In this document: in pieces, positions 24,919-33,222 of the stretch
Numbering within the stretch: position 1 is the stretch's first letter
How the letters are laid out: every line of letters begins with the position of its first letter
Assembly: GCF_000585495.1 (NCBI RefSeq)
Contig: NZ_CP007264.1
Span: 496,001-560,000 of the forward strand
Source of the DNA: Thermococcus nautili
GTDB lineage: Archaea > Methanobacteriota_B > Thermococci > Thermococcales > Thermococcaceae
Length of the DNA: 64,000 bases
Reading direction: 5' to 3'
Position numbers and translations under genes: made by a program
Notes under the pieces: generated by a model
Databases searched by the model: none
What the model was told of the DNA's origin: nothing
Seen by the model: the letters and a program-made list of their open reading frames with translations, nothing else

Positions 24919-26838
24919 TCATTCGCCTTTAAGCTTCCTAACCTCGACCCACGTTGAATGGTACGCTGAGCCGTTCCCGTAATCCTCGACCGTCTCATCA
25001 GTCGTCAGGAAGTTGGCGTTCCAGCCGAGGAGCCTGACCCAGAAGGCCTTGTAGAGCAGGACAACTCCTCTCGGAACGTCGTCGCTGAGCTTTGCAAGGG
25101 TTTTTATCCGGCCGTAGTCATTGAAGACCTCGACCGTCTCGCCGTCTTCAATGCCCCTCTCCTCCGCGTCAACAGGGTTGATATAAAGGTTGGGGTCAAT
25201 CATTCCGTAGGTGTTGTGGTACTGGCTCGTTATCGTCATTCTATAGGTTGGCGTGAGCAGGCGGAGCGGATACTTTCCTTTAAACTTCCTGTATTGGGGA
25301 AACGGACTCAGGCCCCTCTCAACGGCCCTCCGCGAAAAGAACTCGATTTTTCCGCTCGGAGTTTCCCACCTTCTCGGCTTTTCCGGAATCTTGACGAAGC
25401 CCTTTGCCTTCAGCTCCTCCCAGCTCAGCCCGTTGAGCTCAAGGACCTTTCGAATTACCTCCTCGTCGCTCTCGTAGAGGTGGGGATTTTTAATACCCAG
25501 CGCTCTTGCGAGCAGTCTCGTTACCTCGCTGTTGCTCCTGCCGTACAGCCTCGCGACCGGCTCGTTTAAAGCTACGTAGCGGTGGTAATAGCTGTCAACT
25601 ATGTCAAGCCTCTCGAAGAAGGTATTGGCGGGCAAAACGACGTCCGAGTAGAGGGCCGTGTCTGTGAGAAAGATGTCGTGCGTAACGACGAAGACGTCGC
25701 TCTCGCTTAAGGCCTTTCTCAGCCGGTTCTGGTTCGGCAGGCTCGCTAGGGGGTTGGAGTTGTAGACGTAGAGGAACTTAATCTCGCCCCGCTCGATGTA
25801 CTCCGCCAGCTTCATCTGGGGGATTCTCTTTGCCGGCTTCGTCCTCAGGAACGCGCCTTCTGCGTAGGACTTGTCTATCGTTTTCATGTCGTAGATGAAG
25901 CCGAAACGGTGGCCGACGAGGGCGGGAAGGACTGCTATCGCCCTCACAGCCTCCCCTCCGGCAAGGGAGCGCTGGAATCCGTAGCCGATGTGAACCACTC
26001 CCCTCTTCTCCGCGAACTCCCGCGCGAAGGCCTCTATCTCCTCGACGCTCAGCCCGGTTTCCCTGCTTACATAATCAAGCGATAGCGTTTTTACATAATT
26101 CCTGAATTCCTCAAAACCGTAAACGTTCCCGCGGACGAAGGCCCTATCGTAAAGCCCCTCCTCGATGATGACCTTCGCAACTCCCAGAGCTAAAAGGACG
26201 TCCGTGTCGGGCCTCACCTGAAAGAACCTGTCGCTTCTCCTGGCCGTTTCGGTCCTGACGACGTCAACCGTCCAGATTTCAAGGCCGTGCCTCTTGGCGA
26301 GGGCGAAGCCGTGAAGGTTCGTCCAGAAGGCGTTTATCCCCCAGTAGACGACTAACCGCTGGTCCTTAAGCTCCTCCGGGTCGAGACCGACGGCGGTTCC
26401 ATAGACGTCTTTTAACGCCTCCTGCCCGGCCCTGTCGCAGATTCCGTAGTCGAGCACGGCGGTGTTGAGGTAGTGGAAGAGCCTCAGCGGAAACGCGTAG
26501 TTCACGACTCCCCTGTCGCCGGCGTACTGGTAAACGAGAACGCTCTCGCTCCCGTGCTTTTCGATGGTCTCTTTAAGCTTCTTCGCTACGAGGCCTATTG
26601 CCTCTTCCCAGCTCGCTTCTCTGAAGGAACCGCTCCCCCTCCCGCTGGTTCGGATTAGAGGGTTCTTTAGCCTGTCCTCCGAGTGGAACCACTTCGGGAG
26701 CAGAGCGCCTTTGGGACAGAGAAAGCCGGCCGTTATCGGGTGCTCCGGATTGCCCCTAACCCTGAGCCTTCCGTCTCTGAGCTCGCTCACCATCGAGCAG
26801 GTGTCGTAGCAGTCCCGCATGCAGACGGAGAAGGGCAT
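24919..26838 (-). CDS. Molybdopterin (tungsten/molybdenum) oxidoreductase, FdhA-like
   Basis: A 639-residue protein of the DMSO reductase/formate dehydrogenase superfamily. Cysteines 6, 10, 14 and 41 form the N-terminal [4Fe-4S] motif, and GICDRAG at 132-138 offers Cys134 as a possible metal ligand. Further blocks are VYNSNPLAS, VTHDIFLTDTALYSDVVLPAN and a C-terminal cofactor-binding domain (PTYRMTITSQYHNTYG, NPVDAEERGIEDGE). No signal peptide, so cytoplasmic. The substrate (formate, aldehyde, polysulfide or other) is not determined. ATG 26838 is favoured by GTGAT upstream; GTG 26847 overlaps the gins stop by 4 bases. moaB and moeA in this window could supply its cofactor. Confidence 0.88.
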   Translation of the reverse strand: MPFSVCMRDCYDTCSMVSELRDGRLRVRGNPEHPITAGFLCPKGALLPKWFHSEDRLKNPLIRTSGRGSGSFREASWEEAIGLVAKKLKETIEKHGSESVLVYQYAGDRGVVNYAFPLRLFHYLNTAVLDYGICDRAGQEALKDVYGTAVGLDPEELKDQRLVVYWGINAFWTNLHGFALAKRHGLEIWTVDVVRTETARRSDRFFQVRPDTDVLLALGVAKVIIEEGLYDRAFVRGNVYGFEEFRNYVKTLSLDYVSRETGLSVEEIEAFAREFAEKRGVVHIGYGFQRSLAGGEAVRAIAVLPALVGHRFGFIYDMKTIDKSYAEGAFLRTKPAKRIPQMKLAEYIERGEIKFLYVYNSNPLASLPNQNRLRKALSESDVFVVTHDIFLTDTALYSDVVLPANTFFERLDIVDSYYHRYVALNEPVARLYGRSNSEVTRLLARALGIKNPHLYESDEEVIRKVLELNGLSWEELKAKGFVKIPEKPRRWETPSGKIEFFSRRAVERGLSPFPQYRKFKGKYPLRLLTPTYRMTITSQYHNTYGMIDPNLYINPVDAEERGIEDGETVEVFNDYGRIKTLAKLSDDVPRGVVLLYKAFWVRLLGWNANFLTTDETVEDYGNGSAYHSTWVEVRKLKGE

Positions 26839-26843
26839 GGCAA

Positions 26844-27410
26844 TCACGGGGAAATCTTGACCTTGAAGGCAATGTCCCTCTCGACGAGAACCTTTCCTAT
26901 CTCCTCTGGCAGAACCGCCATGTCCCAGGCCTTGAAGGGTCCGTACTCCCTCAGGTCGGGCCCGAGAATCGCTGGAAGCTCGGCGGTGACGATGTAGGCT
27001 TCCCGCAGTGGTCTTTTAGTTGGTGTTTCAGCCTCGCCCGGCTCGGGTTCGACCTCCGGAAGCTCTTCCCCGACATCTGGAAGCTCCTCGCGCTCGACGA
27101 AGGCCCTGAGAATCCTGAAAATCCTCCTCTCCTCGTCGGTCATCTCAGCTATGGTCCCCTCGACGGCGAGGTCAACAATCTTGTGGAGGCGGAGCTTGAT
27201 TATCTCCTTCATCAGCTCCTCCGCTATCTTGAGCTGGGCTAAGTAAAGTCTCTCCTCGACGCTTTCTCCCCTCTCGCGGGAGCTCTCGGCGCTCAGTTTG
27301 AGGGCCTTGATTAGGCTGTCGAACTCCCTGTAAAAGTCATCGTCTAACTCCGTCAGTTCGACGCTGGAAAGCTCTTGCTCAAGCAGTTCCCTGAGCTTGA
27401 CGATGTCCAT
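26844..27410 (-). CDS. gins51: Replication factor GINS subunit Gins51 (Gins15)
   Basis: A 188-residue subunit of the archaeal GINS complex, which links the MCM helicase to the replisome. The N-terminal helical A domain (LRELLEQELSSVELTELDDDFYREF) and the C-terminal small B domain (RPLREAYIVTAELPAILGPDLREYGPF then VLPEEIGKVLVERD) are in the order of the Sld5/Psf1-type subunit. An acidic, proline-rich linker (about 125-150) joins them. AGGTGGTGGC precedes the ATG. PCNA is immediately upstream on the same strand, the arrangement known in Thermococcales, so both sliding clamp and GINS are made together. Confidence 0.92.
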   Translation of the reverse strand: MDIVKLRELLEQELSSVELTELDDDFYREFDSLIKALKLSAESSRERGESVEERLYLAQLKIAEELMKEIIKLRLHKIVDLAVEGTIAEMTDEERRIFRILRAFVEREELPDVGEELPEVEPEPGEAETPTKRPLREAYIVTAELPAILGPDLREYGPFKAWDMAVLPEEIGKVLVERDIAFKVKISP

Positions 27411-27440
27411 GCCACCACCTCAGAGAAAAGGAAAGGGAAA

Positions 27441-28190
27441 TCACTCCTCGACGCGCGGGGCGAGGAGGAACACGAGCCTTCCTTCGTCCCTAATCATGTA
27501 CTCCATCTGGAGGGGCATCTCGTTGCCGAAGCGGAGGATTACCTCATCGGCCTTGCCGATGCCCTTTATCATGTCGCTGAGGTAGCTGATTCCGTAGGCA
27601 CTCTTGGTTTCCTCCTCGACCTCGAGGTCAAGCAAGCCTTCGTCCTCAAGGGTGAGCTTAATCTCAACCTCGTTGGTCTCGCCCTCGGCCTTCATGACGA
27701 ACTCGCTCTCGGTGGCGATGAACTTTATGGCGTCGCTGACGAGGGAGGCGTCCTTAACGGCCTCCTTGAGGACCTCGCCGAGGACGACGACCTTAGCGGT
27801 GAACGGGAGCTCCGGGAGGTCGAGCTCAAGCTCCTCAACGTCTATGAGCGGAAGGCGGAACGTTCTCTTTGCCGTTCCCTCGAAGGTTATCTCAAGGAAG
27901 TTCTCGTCGCCCTTCCTGAGGATGAGCGTGTCCTTGGCCTTTCCGCGCTTGAGTATCTTCTTGAACTGGTCCATGTTGATTCCAACGGTTTCCGGCTCCT
28001 CGACTTCGTACTTGGAGAATATGCTCTCCGGGAGGTTGAGGTCTATGAGAACGACCCTGCTCGGGTCCATCGCGCGCATGCTTATGCCTTCCTCGGTGAA
28101 CTTGAAGGCGGCCTCGTCTATCAGGTTGCTCGCTGTCGCGATAAGGTCGGCAAACTCCTTGGCACCGTCAAAAACGACCTCGAACGGCAT
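27441..28190 (-). CDS. pcn: DNA polymerase sliding clamp PCNA
   Basis: A 249-residue clamp that forms a trimeric ring around DNA for PolB, PolD, FEN1 and ligase. The sequence from MPFEVVFDGAKEF to LLAPRVEE matches the known Pyrococcus and Thermococcus PCNA along its whole length; SRVVLIDLNLP and the interdomain loop with DVEELELDLPELPF are easily recognised. The ATG at 28190 is chosen because GGAGGG is correctly spaced; an ATG six bases earlier is too close. The gene follows the 53-residue protein by two bases. Confidence 0.98.
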   Translation of the reverse strand: MPFEVVFDGAKEFADLIATASNLIDEAAFKFTEEGISMRAMDPSRVVLIDLNLPESIFSKYEVEEPETVGINMDQFKKILKRGKAKDTLILRKGDENFLEITFEGTAKRTFRLPLIDVEELELDLPELPFTAKVVVLGEVLKEAVKDASLVSDAIKFIATESEFVMKAEGETNEVEIKLTLEDEGLLDLEVEEETKSAYGISYLSDMIKGIGKADEVILRFGNEMPLQMEYMIRDEGRLVFLLAPRVEE

Positions 28191-28192
28191 CT

Positions 28193-28354
28193 TCATCCCT
28201 CCAGTATTTTAAGCATGAGTCTAACCCTTTCTTTTCCGCGGAATAAATAAGCTTTTCCGTTGTCGGTATCGGGAACCCTGCGGTAGGCTTCCTCAAGCTC
28301 CTTCAGGGCCTTCCTCGCGAGCCTGACGAGGGTTTCGCGCTCAAGCTCGTTCAC
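28193..28354 (-). CDS. Small helical protein between TFS and PCNA
   Basis: A 53-residue basic protein (LERETLVRLARKALKELEEAYRRVPDTDNGKAYLFRGKERVRLMLKILEG). The start is GTG at 28354 overlapping the TFS stop by 4 bases (GTGA); upstream in-frame ATG at 28369 would overlap TFS more. It contains a likely helical hairpin and no cysteines. I do not recognise the family. Its place between a transcription factor and the sliding clamp, with coupled starts, suggests a housekeeping nucleic-acid role, but this is inference. Confidence 0.7.
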   Translation of the reverse strand: MNELERETLVRLARKALKELEEAYRRVPDTDNGKAYLFRGKERVRLMLKILEG

Positions 28355-28683
28355 TCGTAGGCCCTCCATACGTGGCCACACTTGGTGCACTTGTAGAATA
28401 TCGTGCTCGGCTCATCGCCTGCCCTCGTCTGCATCTCCCACCAGTAGGCCGTGTCGTTACCGCACTTGGGGCAGGTGACCTTGGTGGTCGGCAGGGTCTT
28501 GACGTCCTGCTCGATGACTACTATCTCCTCGTCCGGCTTGTGCTCGACCTTCTGCGTTATCCTGGTTTTATCCCTGTCCTTCTCCTCGTCAAAGGGCTCC
28601 TCGTAGCCACAGACGCGACAGACCCAGACCTTCTTCTTCCGGTCCGGGAGCATAAGGTTACCGCACTTCGGACAGAACTTCAT
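28351..28683 (-). CDS. tfs: Transcription factor S (TFIIS/RPB9-like)
   Basis: A 110-residue transcript-cleavage factor for archaeal RNA polymerase. Two zinc ribbons are visible: CPKCGN (4-9) with CRVCGY (22-27), and CPKCGN with CTKCGHVW near the end. The C-terminal ribbon carries the acidic hairpin RAGDEPST, whose D-E pair reaches the polymerase active site in TFIIS. GGAGGGATGCTC before the ATG sets the start. First gene of the TFS-53aa-PCNA-GINS51 run. Confidence 0.96.
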   Translation of the reverse strand: MKFCPKCGNLMLPDRKKKVWVCRVCGYEEPFDEEKDRDKTRITQKVEHKPDEEIVVIEQDVKTLPTTKVTCPKCGNDTAYWWEMQTRAGDEPSTIFYKCTKCGHVWRAYE

Positions 28684-28774
28684 GAGCATCCCTCCAGCCG
28701 GGGGTTGGGTATGTGGGTGGAGAATAAAAAGTTTTGCCAGAAACTCTGGAGAAGACAGGAAAAATTAAGAGGTA

Positions 28775-29200
28775 TCAGCCTTCGACGTAGAACTCGGCGC
28801 TCACGGTGAGGGTCATTTGTTGAGTTGAAACTTTCTTCACTATCTTATAATGGCCAGATGAGAGCTTCAGCTGGGAGAGGCTGACCTTCTGGGTCCAGCT
28901 CTTCCCGGGTTCAAGCTGAACAACCGACTGAATGAACATTAGGTCAACGTTTACCTTGACCCACTCGCCGTTTTCCTCCCGGTAGAGCTCGAAGGGATAG
29001 CCAACGGTAACGGTCTCGTTGCCGTTGTTGGTAACTGTCAGGACCATCGTGTCCGTCGGCGAGTAGCGCTCCCTATCGAGGGAAAGATTAATCGGGGCCT
29101 TCTTCCCCTGTGACGCTTCGGCCGAGCCGTTGGAACCAATGAGGAAATAACCCGCCACCAGCCCAGCGATTATTAGAACCGCAAGGACTGCCCTCTTCAC
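28775..29200 (-). CDS. Secreted or membrane-anchored Ig-like domain protein
   Basis: A 141-residue protein with an N-terminal hydrophobic segment (KRAVLAVLIIAGLVAGYFLIG), then a single beta-rich domain starting NLSLDRERYSPTD. The pattern Y-S-P-T-D then VTNNGNETVTVGYPFELYREENGEW, ending SGHYKIVKKV, resembles the bacterial Ig-like domains of the Big_14 type. It would sit outside the membrane, anchored by the N-terminal segment. Start is GTG at 29200 after GGTGGTGTCC. Its upstream region holds a pseudoknot-forming sequence. No enzymatic motif is present. Confidence 0.75.
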   Translation of the reverse strand: MKRAVLAVLIIAGLVAGYFLIGSNGSAEASQGKKAPINLSLDRERYSPTDTMVLTVTNNGNETVTVGYPFELYREENGEWVKVNVDLMFIQSVVQLEPGKSWTQKVSLSQLKLSSGHYKIVKKVSTQQMTLTVSAEFYVEG

Positions 29201-29320
29201 GGACACCACCAAGATAAACTCACCACAAGAGTAATTAACGCTTTCGTTCGTTTCAAAATGATTTGAAGGGGTTTGATTTTAGCCGTGATTTAAGCCCCTT
29301 ATTTGACCCCCTGATTTTAC

Positions 29321-29373
29321 GCGCACGGTTACGGTGCCTGGCGGGGGTGCGCGGTGAATGAAGGCCAGGCACC
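29321..29373 (-). other. H-type pseudoknot-forming element
   Basis: Two perfect interleaved complementary pairs lie within 53 bases. Arm a (29364-29373) pairs with a' (29333-29342), 10 bp; arm b (29347-29352) inside that loop pairs with b' (29321-29326) outside it, 6 bp. In the order a-b-a'-b' this is an H-type pseudoknot on either strand. A TATA-like GTTATAAGC (about 29397-29405, minus) lies about 25 bp before arm a, so the minus-strand RNA would begin with the knot and run toward the Ig-like protein gene. It may be a cis-regulatory leader or a small RNA; the remaining gap sequence is AT-rich with no other structure. Confidence 0.55.
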
Positions 29374-29488
29374 GCTGGAAACGCCTTGAGAAGGAAGCTT
29401 ATAACTTTTTCTTCAAGAAAATCCGAGACCGTTGGAGAATCCTTGGAAGTAAACCAAGGTAAGAATGGAAAAGCTGGAGGGAGCCCAA

Positions 29489-30772
29489 TCACTCCCTGAG
29501 CGGCAGGCCATGGTCGAAGGAGTAGTAGACCTTCTGGAACTCGGCGCGGAAGCCGTAGACGTCGCGCCTGACCTTGGCCGGGTCCTCCTTGTCGATGAGG
29601 ACGCGGCGGATGAACCTGGCAATCTCCTTCATGTCGTCCTCGAACATTCCAACCCTCGTCATCTCCTGGACGCCTATGCGCAGACCGCTCGGCTCGTTGA
29701 CCTTCTCAAGCGGGTCCCAGGGCAGAAGGTTCTTGTTGAGGATTATGCCGGCCTCTTCAAGGAGCGGTGCCGCCCAGCCTCCGGCAGCGGGGTGGAGGTC
29801 GCTGACGTCAACGATGACCTGGTGGCTCTCGGTGTAGCCCTTGTCCTCACCGATGACCTTGAAGCCCTCCTCTGCAAGGGCCTCGGCCAGAGCTTTCGCG
29901 TTCTTGACTATCTGGGCGGCGTACTTCTCACCGTACTCGAGCATCTCGGCCGCGGTGAGGGTCTTTCCGGCCATGTGGTGGAGGTGGTGGTTGCTAAGAA
30001 CTCCAGGGAAGATGGCCCACTGGAGCTTGGCTATCTCCTCGGTCTCGCCGAAGCGCTTGTAGATTATGACACCTCCCTGAGGTCCGGGGAAGGTCTTGTG
30101 GGTCGAGGCGGTGATTATGTCGGCACCCTCGCGAAGCGGGTCCTGGAACTGCTTTCCGGCGATGAGTCCAAGGACGTGGGCGCCGTCGTACATGACGTAG
30201 GCGCCGACCTCTTTAGCTACGGGCGCGAGCTCCTTGACCGGGTGCGGGAACGGGAAGAGCGAGCCACCGAAGACGACTATCTTGGGCTCGAGCTCGCGGA
30301 TGAGCTTCTCGGCCTTGTCAACGTCGATGTTGAACTCCTCGTTGTCGAAGGGCCAGGTGTGAACTTCGAGACCCCTCATTCCAGCCGCTCCGAAGGGCAT
30401 GTGGCTTATGTGGCCACCGTGGCTGGTGTGGAGAACTATCGCCTTGTCTCCCGGCTGGGTGAGGCCGAAGAAGACAGCCTGGTTGGCGTTGGTTCCGGAA
30501 ATCGGCCTGAGGTCGGCGAAGTCGCTCTGGAAGAGCTTGGTGAAGAGCTCGACGCCGATGAGCTCGACCTCGTCAACGTACTTACAACCCTGATAGTACC
30601 TCTGCTTTGGCCAGCCCTCGGCGTACTTGTGCATGAAACCGCTCGCGACTGCCCTGGTAACCGTCGGAGAAGTCACGTTTTCGCTTGCTATGAGGTTTAT
30701 CGTGTGGGCCCTCCAGTGCTCGTGGTCCTCAATAAACCCCAAAACCTTGTCGCGGTATTCACGGTAGCTCAT
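29489..30772 (-). CDS. glyA: Serine hydroxymethyltransferase
   Basis: A 427-residue PLP enzyme that interconverts serine and glycine using a pterin one-carbon carrier (a modified folate in Thermococcales). IASENVTSPTVTRAV, the YYQGCKYVDEVE substrate region, TSHGGHISH, and ITASTHKTFPGPQGG with the PLP lysine are all present. The ATG at 30772 with AGGTG upstream fits the family N-terminus; a longer frame reaching 30886 runs through the promoter and is not used. The TATA box GGTTTATATCC is at 30805-30815. Divergent from the RNA methyltransferase gene. Confidence 0.97.
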   Translation of the reverse strand: MSYREYRDKVLGFIEDHEHWRAHTINLIASENVTSPTVTRAVASGFMHKYAEGWPKQRYYQGCKYVDEVELIGVELFTKLFQSDFADLRPISGTNANQAVFFGLTQPGDKAIVLHTSHGGHISHMPFGAAGMRGLEVHTWPFDNEEFNIDVDKAEKLIRELEPKIVVFGGSLFPFPHPVKELAPVAKEVGAYVMYDGAHVLGLIAGKQFQDPLREGADIITASTHKTFPGPQGGVIIYKRFGETEEIAKLQWAIFPGVLSNHHLHHMAGKTLTAAEMLEYGEKYAAQIVKNAKALAEALAEEGFKVIGEDKGYTESHQVIVDVSDLHPAAGGWAAPLLEEAGIILNKNLLPWDPLEKVNEPSGLRIGVQEMTRVGMFEDDMKEIARFIRRVLIDKEDPAKVRRDVYGFRAEFQKVYYSFDHGLPLRE

Positions 30773-30804
30773 CGCGGACACCTCGGTTGTGCTTCGAACG
30801 ACGG

Positions 30805-30849
30805 GGATATAAACCTTACCACACCTGTGCACACGTGCAGAGTTGTGCA
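30805..30849. promoter_or_regulatory. glyA promoter with three GTGCA repeats
   Basis: The minus-strand TATA box of glyA is at 30805-30815. Immediately upstream of it are three direct copies of GTGCA at 30827-30831, 30835-30839 and 30845-30849, the first within the palindrome TGTGCACA. They sit between the two divergent promoters, where archaeal regulators commonly bind. No known regulator motif is recognised. Confidence 0.45.
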
Positions 30850-30895
30850 TTATCGGCCTCGAAGGGTTCTTAAGCGGGACACTCAAGCGAAGAAC

Positions 30896-32158
30896 ATGCC
30901 CTCTGGAAGAATCCGCAAACTCAGCGACGACGGCCTCGGGGTTCTTTGTGCGGGGAGCAAGACCGTTTACATCCCCTTCGCTTACCCCGGCGACATGGTT
31001 AGGGTCAAATCAACGAGAAGGCGCTTCGGCAGACTAATCGCGAGGGACTTCGAGCTTCTTGAGCCTTCCCCGCTGAGGGTTCTTCCGAGGTGCCGGCACT
31101 TCGGGAAGTGCGGCGGCTGTCTCTGGCAGGGGCTGAAGTACAAGGCCCAGCTCAAACTCAAGGCCGAACTCTTCGAGCGAATCACCGGAATAAGGGCCGA
31201 AATTAAGGGCTCGCCCAAAATTTGGGGCTTCCGCAACTTCAGCAACTTCATCGTGACGACCAACGGCGTTGGCCTCAAGGAATACGGAAACCCCCTTGGC
31301 GTTGTGGACCTTTCGGAGTGCCCTGTCTTCTCGAAGAGAACCCCCGAATACCTGCGCGCCCTCCGCGACTTTCTGGCGGAAACGGGGCTTGGGCCGTGGG
31401 ATTTGAGGAGAAAAGCCGGCGACGTTCACTACCTCCAGGTCAGGGAGGGCAAGTTCACTGGAGAGGTCATGGTAAACCTCATAGCCCATCGCAGGCCCGC
31501 TGAAGAAACAGCCGAGGCCTTCAGGGACTACTTCTCCTTCGCGGATTCCCTTTACTGGAGCCTCAAGGCCGACGACCGGGACGACCCGCGCGGAGAACCC
31601 CTGCACGTTGCGGGGAGCCACTTCATAAGGGAGCGGATTGATGACGTGGTGTATCTCATCCACCCCAACAGCTTCTTCCAGACCAACAGCCACGCCCTTG
31701 AGCTTCTCCTCAGGGCAGTTGGGAACTTCACCGACGGCGAAAGGGTTCTCGACCTTTACTCCGGTGTTGGCACCTTCGGTGTCTGGCTGGCGAAGAGGGG
31801 CTTTGCCGTTGAAGGGGTCGAGGTTAACCCCTTTGCGGTTGAAATGGCCAACAGAAACGCCGAGCTGAACTGGGTAAACGCCCAATTCCGCGTTGGGAGG
31901 GCTGAGGAGACCCCGATAGGCGACTACGACACCGTGATAGTGGACCCACCTCGGAGGGGACTGAAGGAAGCCGGGGAACTGCTGGTGAAAAGTGGAGCTG
32001 AAAGGGTCGTTTACGTCTCCTGCAATCCAAAGGCGTTCAGGCTCGACTATGAGAACCACCTGAAAAAGGCTTACCGTGTGGAGGAAGCGGTTCTCGTGGA
32101 CATGTTCCCGCACACGCCCCACGTCGAGGCGATTGTTGAGCTCACCCGGAGACGTTAG
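30896..32158 (+). CDS. TrmA/RlmD-family RNA (uracil-C5) methyltransferase
   Basis: A 420-residue SAM-dependent m5U methyltransferase. It has an N-terminal TRAM-like domain, iron-sulfur cysteines 66, 72 and 75 (CRHFGKCGGC) with a fourth near LSECPVF, then the Rossmann domain with DLYSGVGTFG, and the nucleophile in VYVSCNPKAF followed by DMFPHTPHVE. Pyrococcus has two such paralogues, one for tRNA U54 and one for rRNA; I cannot say which this is. A weak TATA (TTCTTAAGC) is about 26 bp before the ATG and no Shine-Dalgarno is present, so the mRNA is probably leaderless. Confidence 0.92.
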   Translation: MPSGRIRKLSDDGLGVLCAGSKTVYIPFAYPGDMVRVKSTRRRFGRLIARDFELLEPSPLRVLPRCRHFGKCGGCLWQGLKYKAQLKLKAELFERITGIRAEIKGSPKIWGFRNFSNFIVTTNGVGLKEYGNPLGVVDLSECPVFSKRTPEYLRALRDFLAETGLGPWDLRRKAGDVHYLQVREGKFTGEVMVNLIAHRRPAEETAEAFRDYFSFADSLYWSLKADDRDDPRGEPLHVAGSHFIRERIDDVVYLIHPNSFFQTNSHALELLLRAVGNFTDGERVLDLYSGVGTFGVWLAKRGFAVEGVEVNPFAVEMANRNAELNWVNAQFRVGRAEETPIGDYDTVIVDPPRRGLKEAGELLVKSGAERVVYVSCNPKAFRLDYENHLKKAYRVEEAVLVDMFPHTPHVEAIVELTRRR

Positions 32159-32198
32159 GTTTTTAAATCCCCTTTTGTACTAACAACGGTGGGATTCT

Positions 32199-32987
32199 AT
32201 GGTTTTGGGTGGGAGGAAGAAGTTAAAATTCATAAACGGAATACATCACGGGAGTCACCTCGACACCGTCTGCACCTCCCAGAGGGTGGGGTTGAATCTT
32301 ATCGAGGATGCCGTTCTCGGGAAGTACCCAGCCAGGAGCGTTGAGTTCGAAAAGAAAAAGCTCCTCGGAAAGGAAAAGCTCTCCTATGAAGTTGTGGACG
32401 TCCCCCTAGCCCGCGGCCTGGTTCTCAGAGTCGTAAAGCGCGACATGGAACCGGTCACGGCTTTTCCTGTTCTTGAGGGGGTAACGGTTGAGTTCGAGGT
32501 TGAAGAAGTCCTTGAGTGGAAGAAGTGGCCCGAAGCTAACGTCTCGGGGGCGGTTTTAAACGAATATTCCCCCGCGGTTACATTCTATGCAACCGACTAC
32601 ATCGAAAGGAAGAAAGCCTATCTAAACTCCGAGAAGCTCAACGTTAAGCTGGCTTTCCTTGTGTACACGGGGACGGCGGAGGAGCTCAAGAGGGAAACCA
32701 CGAAACTGCCCGACGGTAAAGAGGTCGTCATCGACCTCAACGAGGCCGAGATACTTCTTCCAGCGGCGGTAAGCGTTCAGGGGGCTTTTATAGACGACTA
32801 CGTCATGACCGCTCATGTCCTTGAGCTTGAGGAAGTCGAAACGCCCTGCGGGGCTGGCTACATGATGCTCCTCAGCAACGAGCCCATCGGAAAGGTCAGG
32901 GCCTTCGCGCTGAAGGAGAACCTGGAGGGAGAAATCGAGAAAGGCGCGAGCCTGAAGCTCGCCGGATGGCTTCAGGGTGGGCTTTGA
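32199..32987 (+). CDS. Conserved hypothetical protein (262 residues)
   Basis: A soluble alpha/beta protein without signal peptide or membrane segments. Short conserved-looking stretches include FINGIHHGSHLDTVCTSQRVGLNL at the N-terminus and ETPCGAGYMMLLSNEP near the end. No catalytic motif is recognised. GGTGGGATTCT precedes the ATG at 32199, and a TATA-like GGTTTTTAAATCC at 32157-32168 suits its own transcription. Downstream the zinc-ribbon gene converges on it. Function unknown. Confidence 0.75.
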   Translation: MVLGGRKKLKFINGIHHGSHLDTVCTSQRVGLNLIEDAVLGKYPARSVEFEKKKLLGKEKLSYEVVDVPLARGLVLRVVKRDMEPVTAFPVLEGVTVEFEVEEVLEWKKWPEANVSGAVLNEYSPAVTFYATDYIERKKAYLNSEKLNVKLAFLVYTGTAEELKRETTKLPDGKEVVIDLNEAEILLPAAVSVQGAFIDDYVMTAHVLELEEVETPCGAGYMMLLSNEPIGKVRAFALKENLEGEIEKGASLKLAGWLQGGL

Positions 32988-32996
32988 CTTTGCTTT

Positions 32997-33173
32997 TCAA
33001 TCGAAGTCCCATATAGTCCTTCCTTCGTAGAACAGCATCACGTAGCCGCAGTTTTTGCATATCACAATCTTGACCTTATGGGCGGTGAAGCCCCACTTGC
33101 TGTCGAGCTTTCCCTCCTCAACCTGGAAATCAGTTCCCCCACAGAGCGGGCACTTAAGCCGTCTGCCCTCCAT
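32997..33173 (-). CDS. Small zinc-ribbon protein
   Basis: A 58-residue protein with two CxxC knuckles, CPLCGG at about 8-13 and CKNCGY at about 39-44, so a single zinc-binding ribbon, followed by VMLFYEGRTIWDFD. Such proteins are common in Thermococcales and often bind nucleic acid or other proteins. The ATG at 33173 follows GGTGAACACT; an in-frame start 12 bases earlier is less well placed. Tail to tail with the 262-residue gene. Confidence 0.85.
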   Translation of the reverse strand: MEGRRLKCPLCGGTDFQVEEGKLDSKWGFTAHKVKIVICKNCGYVMLFYEGRTIWDFD

Positions 33174-33222
33174 AGTGTTCACCACGGATGATAGGAAAGA
33201 AGAATATAAAAGTCTGTCGGAA

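Noticed and set aside
29465-32158. An 897-codon plus-strand frame beginning opposite glyA
   Set aside because: The first 475 codons are antisense to glyA; only the part from ATG 30896 is the real methyltransferase.
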